Shown: positions 31,737 through 34,418 of the stretch, piece by piece
Numbering within the stretch: the first letter of the stretch is position 1
Layout: each line of letters begins with the position of its first letter
Source: CAZEFK01 sp964511405
GTDB lineage: Bacteria; Pseudomonadota; Alphaproteobacteria; Elsterales; Elsteraceae
Length of the DNA: 34,418 bases
Assembly (NCBI GenBank): GCA_964511405.1
Contig: CAZEFK010000060.1
Location: 1 to 34,418, forward strand
Direction of reading: 5' to 3'
Made by a program: the position numbers and the translations under genes
Notes under the pieces: generated by a model
What the model was told of the DNA's origin: nothing
Database searches by the model: none
Seen by the model: only the letters and a program-made list of their open reading frames with translations

Positions 31737-32666
31737 ATGCTGCCAACCATGACGATGCGGGCGCGCTGGATCGCGGCCGGGATGCTGGCCCTGGCGCTGG
31801 CCCTGGCGCCGGCGCTGGCCGAAGCCAAGGCGGGCGGTGGCGCCAGCATGGGCAGCCGCGGCGCCCGCACCTACGGCTTCAATGGCGCGGCGCCGATCGA
31901 GCGCAGCATGACGCCGCCGCCGGTCTCCCGACCCTCTGCGGCACCGCCGGCCGCGCCCTACGGCGCGCCGGGCATGGCGCCCGGCTTCGGCCAGCGCCAC
32001 CCGTTCATGACCGGCCTGCTGGGCGGGTTCGTCGGCGCCGGCATCGGCTCGATGCTGTTCGGTCATGGCGGCGGCTTCATGGGCGGCGGCTACGGCTTCT
32101 CCGGTTTCCTGGGCCTGCTGCTGCAACTCGCCGTGATCGCCGGGCTGGTCTATCTGGTGGTCGGGTTGTTCCGGCGCAGCAGCGCCTATGCCACGGCGGG
32201 CGGCCCGTCCATGGGCTATGCCCCCGGTCCGGCGCCGTCGCCCGCCGGCGGGATGCGCGAGGAGGTGGCGATCGGCTCGGCCGACCTCGATCAGTTCGGC
32301 CGGACGCTGGTGTCGATCCAATCGGCCTGGAGCCGCGCCGACCTCGGCGAGATGCGCCGCTACGTCACGCCCGAGATGCTGGGCTACTTCTCCGAGCAGC
32401 TGAGCGACCTGGCCAGCCGCGGCCTCGAGAACCAGATCCAGAACGTGGTGCTGCTCAAGGGCGACGTGGTCGAGAGCTGGGACGAGGGCCACGCCCAGTT
32501 CTGCACGGTGCGGATGCGCTGGAAGTCGGTCGACGTCACGGTGCGCCGCGACACCGCGGTGATCGTCCAGGGCGATCCGCAGCGCCCGGTCGAGACCACC
32601 GAGACCTGGACGTTCGTGCGGGCGCGCGGCGGCAGCTGGATCCTGTCGGCAATCCAGCAGGGCTGA
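31737..32666 (+). CDS. Tim44-like domain membrane protein
   Basis: 309 aa. A signal peptide or N-terminal anchor (ARWIAAGMLALALALAPALAEA) is followed by a low-complexity Gly/Pro/Ala region, a Gly-rich segment (LLGGFVGAGIGSMLFGHGGG), one clear membrane helix (LGLLLQLAVIAGLVYLVVGLF) and a C-terminal ~140-residue Tim44-like domain (AWSRADLGEMRRYVTPEMLG, RGLENQIQNVVLLKGDVVESW, TETWTFVRARGGSWILSAIQ). Alphaproteobacteria commonly encode such proteins. Their exact role is poorly known; the mitochondrial relative tethers Hsp70 at the import channel. An in-frame TTG at 31731 is slightly better placed behind GGGAGCGGGA and may be the true start. It is convergent with the PAS_5-type gene. Confidence 0.85.
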   Translation: MLPTMTMRARWIAAGMLALALALAPALAEAKAGGGASMGSRGARTYGFNGAAPIERSMTPPPVSRPSAAPPAAPYGAPGMAPGFGQRHPFMTGLLGGFVGAGIGSMLFGHGGGFMGGGYGFSGFLGLLLQLAVIAGLVYLVVGLFRRSSAYATAGGPSMGYAPGPAPSPAGGMREEVAIGSADLDQFGRTLVSIQSAWSRADLGEMRRYVTPEMLGYFSEQLSDLASRGLENQIQNVVLLKGDVVESWDEGHAQFCTVRMRWKSVDVTVRRDTAVIVQGDPQRPVETTETWTFVRARGGSWILSAIQQG

Positions 32667-32669
32667 CGG

Positions 32670-33113
32670 TCAGCTCAGCCGGTAGACGCCCACCAGGATC
32701 AGGCCGACCCGGCCGGTCTGGTTGGCGAGCGGCAGGATCAGCCGCTCCCAGGTCTGGTGGGTGTCGTTGAACCACGCCGAATGGATCCGCCATTGCGGCT
32801 TCATGCTGTTGGTCGCCTCGCGGTATTCGGCCTTGAGCACGGTCGCCTGGTCGAGCGGCAGGATTTCGACGGGGTGACCGGTCATGTCGACGCCGAAGGC
32901 GTCCTTCAGGTCGATCCCGTAGAATCCATAGGTGAAGTTCTTGCGCTCCTGGACCCGGATGATCACCAGGTTGGCCGCCCAGGGCACCAGCAGCGACGAC
33001 TGGAAGGCGCTCTGGCGGGGCATCGGCCGGCCCTGCTCGCGTCCCTGGGTCCATAGGTCGAACAGACCCAGCAGCTTGGGGTGCTGGATGTTATGGCGGA
33101 AGAAGTCCGTCAT
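32670..33113 (-). CDS. PAS_5-type (PF07310-like) PAS-domain protein
   Basis: 147 aa, a single domain. Family traits are the opening NIQHPKLLGLFDLWTQGREQ, GRPMPRQSAF, FTYGFYGIDLKDAFGVDMTG and the C-terminal TWERLILPLANQTGRVGLIL. Members are abundant in alphaproteobacteria, usually stand-alone, and their role is unknown; a sensory PAS fold is inferred. ATG 33113 lies just 15 nt after the CCA end of tRNA-Thr. The longer in-frame ORF would read through the tRNA and is rejected. Its mRNA is therefore probably produced by cleavage of a tRNA-mRNA transcript. Confidence 0.78.
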   Translation of the reverse strand: MTDFFRHNIQHPKLLGLFDLWTQGREQGRPMPRQSAFQSSLLVPWAANLVIIRVQERKNFTYGFYGIDLKDAFGVDMTGHPVEILPLDQATVLKAEYREATNSMKPQWRIHSAWFNDTHQTWERLILPLANQTGRVGLILVGVYRLS

Positions 33114-33128
33114 CGGCAGGTTCGGCGC

Positions 33129-33203
33129 TGGTGCCCCCGGCAGGATTTGAACCCGCAACCTTCGGTTTACAAAACCGCTGCTCTACCGTTGAGCTACAAG
33201 GGC
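33129..33203 (-). tRNA. tRNA-Thr (anticodon TGT)
   Basis: Minus strand acceptor GCCCTTG pairs with CGGGGGC (two G-U pairs), the discriminator is A and CCA is encoded at 33131-33129. The anticodon loop TTTGTAA gives TGT. The D-arm is TAGCTCAACGGTAGAGCA and the T-arm has GGGTTCAAATCC. The top pair of the anticodon stem (27-43) is a mismatch. Confidence 0.94.
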
Positions 33204-33220
33204 ATCGCCGCGCGCCCGAC

Positions 33221-33249
33221 CATATCGCCGAGGCCCGTGCGCCGGCAAG
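33221..33249 (-). promoter_or_regulatory. Candidate promoter of tRNA-Thr
   Basis: Minus strand CTTGCC (33249-33244), 17 bp, GATATG (33226-33221), about 18 nt before the tRNA 5' end. Same CTTG-N17 arrangement and same distance as at tRNA-Pro. Only 6 nt separate it from the stop of the upstream repeat-protein gene. Confidence 0.5.
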
Positions 33250-33255
33250 CGCGGG

Positions 33256-34418
33256 CTAAGCCTGCCGTTTGCCGGCGCGGATGTCCTTCAGCACGGTCAT
33301 CACCAGCTGCCGGCCTTCGGGCACCCCCAGCAGGTCCAGGCCGCACTGGTCGTTGAAGATCGGTCGCTTGGCCTTGAGCCAGCGGTCGGCACCCTCCGCG
33401 AACAGCATCTTGGCCAGCAGCAGCACCGAGTTGGCGTTGGGGATCTCGCTGCCGGGGACGCTGGGATCGCCGCCGGCGGCCAGTGTCTTGAGGACCTCCA
33501 TCACCCGCTGCCGGCCGCTCGGGGTGACCATCAGGGCGGCGGCCGAGCGGTCGCCGAACCAGGCGCGGTCGGCCTCCAGCCAGGTGTCGGTCTGGGGGCC
33601 GAACAGGCTTTCGGCCAGCTCGAAGATGCGCTTGGTCGAGTTGGGATCCTCGGGGGCCGCCGGCTTGGCCGGCTCGGCCGCGCCCTTGCGCGCGGCGGCC
33701 GGCGGCGCCTTTGCCGGTGCTGCGGGGGCCGGTGCTGCGGGCTCGCGCAGCGTGTCGACCAGGGCCGAGACCCGCCGGCGCCCGGCCGGCGTGGTCATGA
33801 GGTCTGCCGCCGGGCGGTCGTCCAGCTCCGGATGCGCCTGTTCCAGCCAGGCCTGGGTGCCGCCGCCAAGCAGGCGCAGCAGCCGCCCGAAGATGCCGGC
33901 GCTGCTGGCCGGGTCGGCGCCGGGATCGGGGTCGGCGGCAGCGGGCGGCTGCCGCGCCGCGATCGTCTCCAGCAGGTCCATGACCCGGCGGCGGCCCGAC
34001 GGCGTGTACATCAGGAAGGTCGCGGTCTCGCCGCCGAAGACCGGGCGTTGCTCCTCCAGCCAGTCGTCGGCCTTGGCCCCGAACAGCCGGGTTGCGAGGG
34101 CGAATATCGCCGCATTGGTGACCGAGGCAGGCGCACCGGCCTCGGCCTTGGGGCGGGCCGGCTTGGGCATGGCATCGAGCAGGGCCTTGACCTGGCGGCG
34201 GTCGCTGCCGGCGGCCAGGCAATCCTGCGCGGCGCGGCCGTCGAGGGCCAAGCGCGGCTGCTTCAGCCACGACTCGAAGCCTTCGGCGCCGAGAATCTGG
34301 GTGCCGAGCTCGATGATCTCGGCGCGCGTCGGCGGTGGGCCGATCGGCGCGGCGGACCGCAGCGATGCCGGCGCCGAGCGTGGCCTGCTGATCCTGTTCC
34401 CGGGCGACGAGCCTCGGA
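33256..34418 (-). CDS. Protein of five tandem MbcA/ParS/Xre antitoxin-like (DUF2384-like) repeats, 5' end outside the window
   Basis: At least 387 codons, open to the right edge with no convincing start codon in frame, so it is partial. Five ~52-residue units share the pattern 'LAxxLFGxxxDxWLExxRPxFGDxxAAxLMxTPSGRRRVMxxLxTLAA'. They lie at 34320-34168, 34110-33955, 33897-33742, 33630-33475 and 33429-33271, joined by Ala/Pro-rich linkers. The closest pattern I know is the toxin-binding domain of MbcA/ParS/Xre antitoxins (LFG...WL...L.G..P..L..T..G...V...L), normally one copy per protein. No RES-type toxin or helix-turn-helix is visible in the window. Regular units with 'FGD...LM.TPSGR' suggest a scaffold or multivalent binder. 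The family link is by eye only. Confidence 0.7.
   Translation of the reverse strand, partial: RGSSPGNRISRPRSAPASLRSAAPIGPPPTRAEIIELGTQILGAEGFESWLKQPRLALDGRAAQDCLAAGSDRRQVKALLDAMPKPARPKAEAGAPASVTNAAIFALATRLFGAKADDWLEEQRPVFGGETATFLMYTPSGRRRVMDLLETIAARQPPAAADPDPGADPASSAGIFGRLLRLLGGGTQAWLEQAHPELDDRPAADLMTTPAGRRRVSALVDTLREPAAPAPAAPAKAPPAAARKGAAEPAKPAAPEDPNSTKRIFELAESLFGPQTDTWLEADRAWFGDRSAAALMVTPSGRQRVMEVLKTLAAGGDPSVPGSEIPNANSVLLLAKMLFAEGADRWLKAKRPIFNDQCGLDLLGVPEGRQLVMTVLKDIRAGKRQA
33271..34320 (-). repeat. Five protein-level tandem repeats inside the DUF2384-like gene
   Basis: Unit spacing is about 210, 213, 267 and 201 nt. Unit cores: LGAEGFESWLKQPRLALDGR (1), LFGAKADDWLEEQRPVFGG (2), LLGGGTQAWLEQAHPELDD (3), LFGPQTDTWLEADRAWFGD (4), LFAEGADRWLKAKRPIFND (5). 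Units 2, 3 and 4 keep TPxGRxRV; unit 5 has VPEGRQLV; unit 1 is the most diverged. Divergence at the protein level suggests old duplications. Confidence 0.75.

Noticed and set aside
29673..32492. 939-codon minus-strand ORF spanning the exonuclease, ligase and Tim44-like genes
   Set aside because: It runs antisense across three well-supported genes and has shadow composition (RDRRQ/GQ/HQ repeats) without domains.
33114..33158. N-terminal extension of the PAS_5-type protein reading into tRNA-Thr
   Set aside because: It would translate part of the tRNA; the family N-terminus begins at ATG 33113.

Overview
The window is a very GC-rich, gene-dense stretch of a bacterial chromosome. A complete ccoNOQP-ccoGHIS cluster with an FNR/FixK-type box, a ligase-associated exonuclease/ATP-dependent ligase pair, a PAS_5-type protein, a Tim44-like protein and CTTG-N17-type tRNA promoters all point to an alphaproteobacterium. 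Rhodospirillales-like is a reasonable guess, but it cannot be proved from this sequence. I see no transposase, integrase, phage gene or CRISPR array.

Layout, left to right. (1) 1-1917, minus strand: the start of an acyl-CoA synthetase-type enzyme cut by the window edge, and an IlvB-type acetolactate synthase. A tiny Leu/Val-rich ORF and a hairpin lie upstream of ilvB (1968-2106) and look like an attenuation leader. (2) 2241-2411, plus: a 56-residue zinc-ribbon-like protein. (3) 2549-8674, plus: a five-gene operon with a Tat-exported binding protein, a fused double permease, an ATPase and two enolase-superfamily enzymes. I read it as uptake and dehydration of a sugar acid rather than iron transport. 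(4) 8683-16550, minus: the high-affinity cbb3 oxidase structural and assembly genes, mostly joined by 4-nt overlaps and headed by a 65-residue membrane protein. ccoN carries a one-base frameshift in a C run. An FNR/FixK box sits upstream, and a divergent TauE/SafE-type membrane protein (16695-17429, plus) may share it. (5) 17433-26182, minus: a nine-gene operon in which a complete oligopeptide-type ABC transporter brackets an opine-oxidase/HcnABC-like flavoenzyme trio and an SDR dehydrogenase. It is divergent from an IclR-family regulator (26338-27147), which is followed by a cytosolic NodB-fold deacetylase (27162-28094). The shared promoter region carries two similar palindromes 30 bp apart. 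(6) 28076-34418: a response regulator preceded by tRNA-Pro(CGG), the MBL exonuclease and ATP ligase pair, a Tim44-like membrane protein, a PAS_5-type protein preceded by tRNA-Thr(TGT), and a protein built of five repeats resembling the MbcA/ParS/Xre antitoxin domain (DUF2384), cut by the right edge.

The strongest candidates for something undescribed are the five-fold DUF2384-like repeat protein at the right edge, the ivbL-like leader of ilvB, and the peptide-transporter/opine-oxidase operon. The ccoN frameshift should be checked against raw reads before any biological reading. The only stretches over about 120 bases without a substantial gene are 1918-2240, 2412-2548, 16551-16694 and 26183-26337; each is described below.
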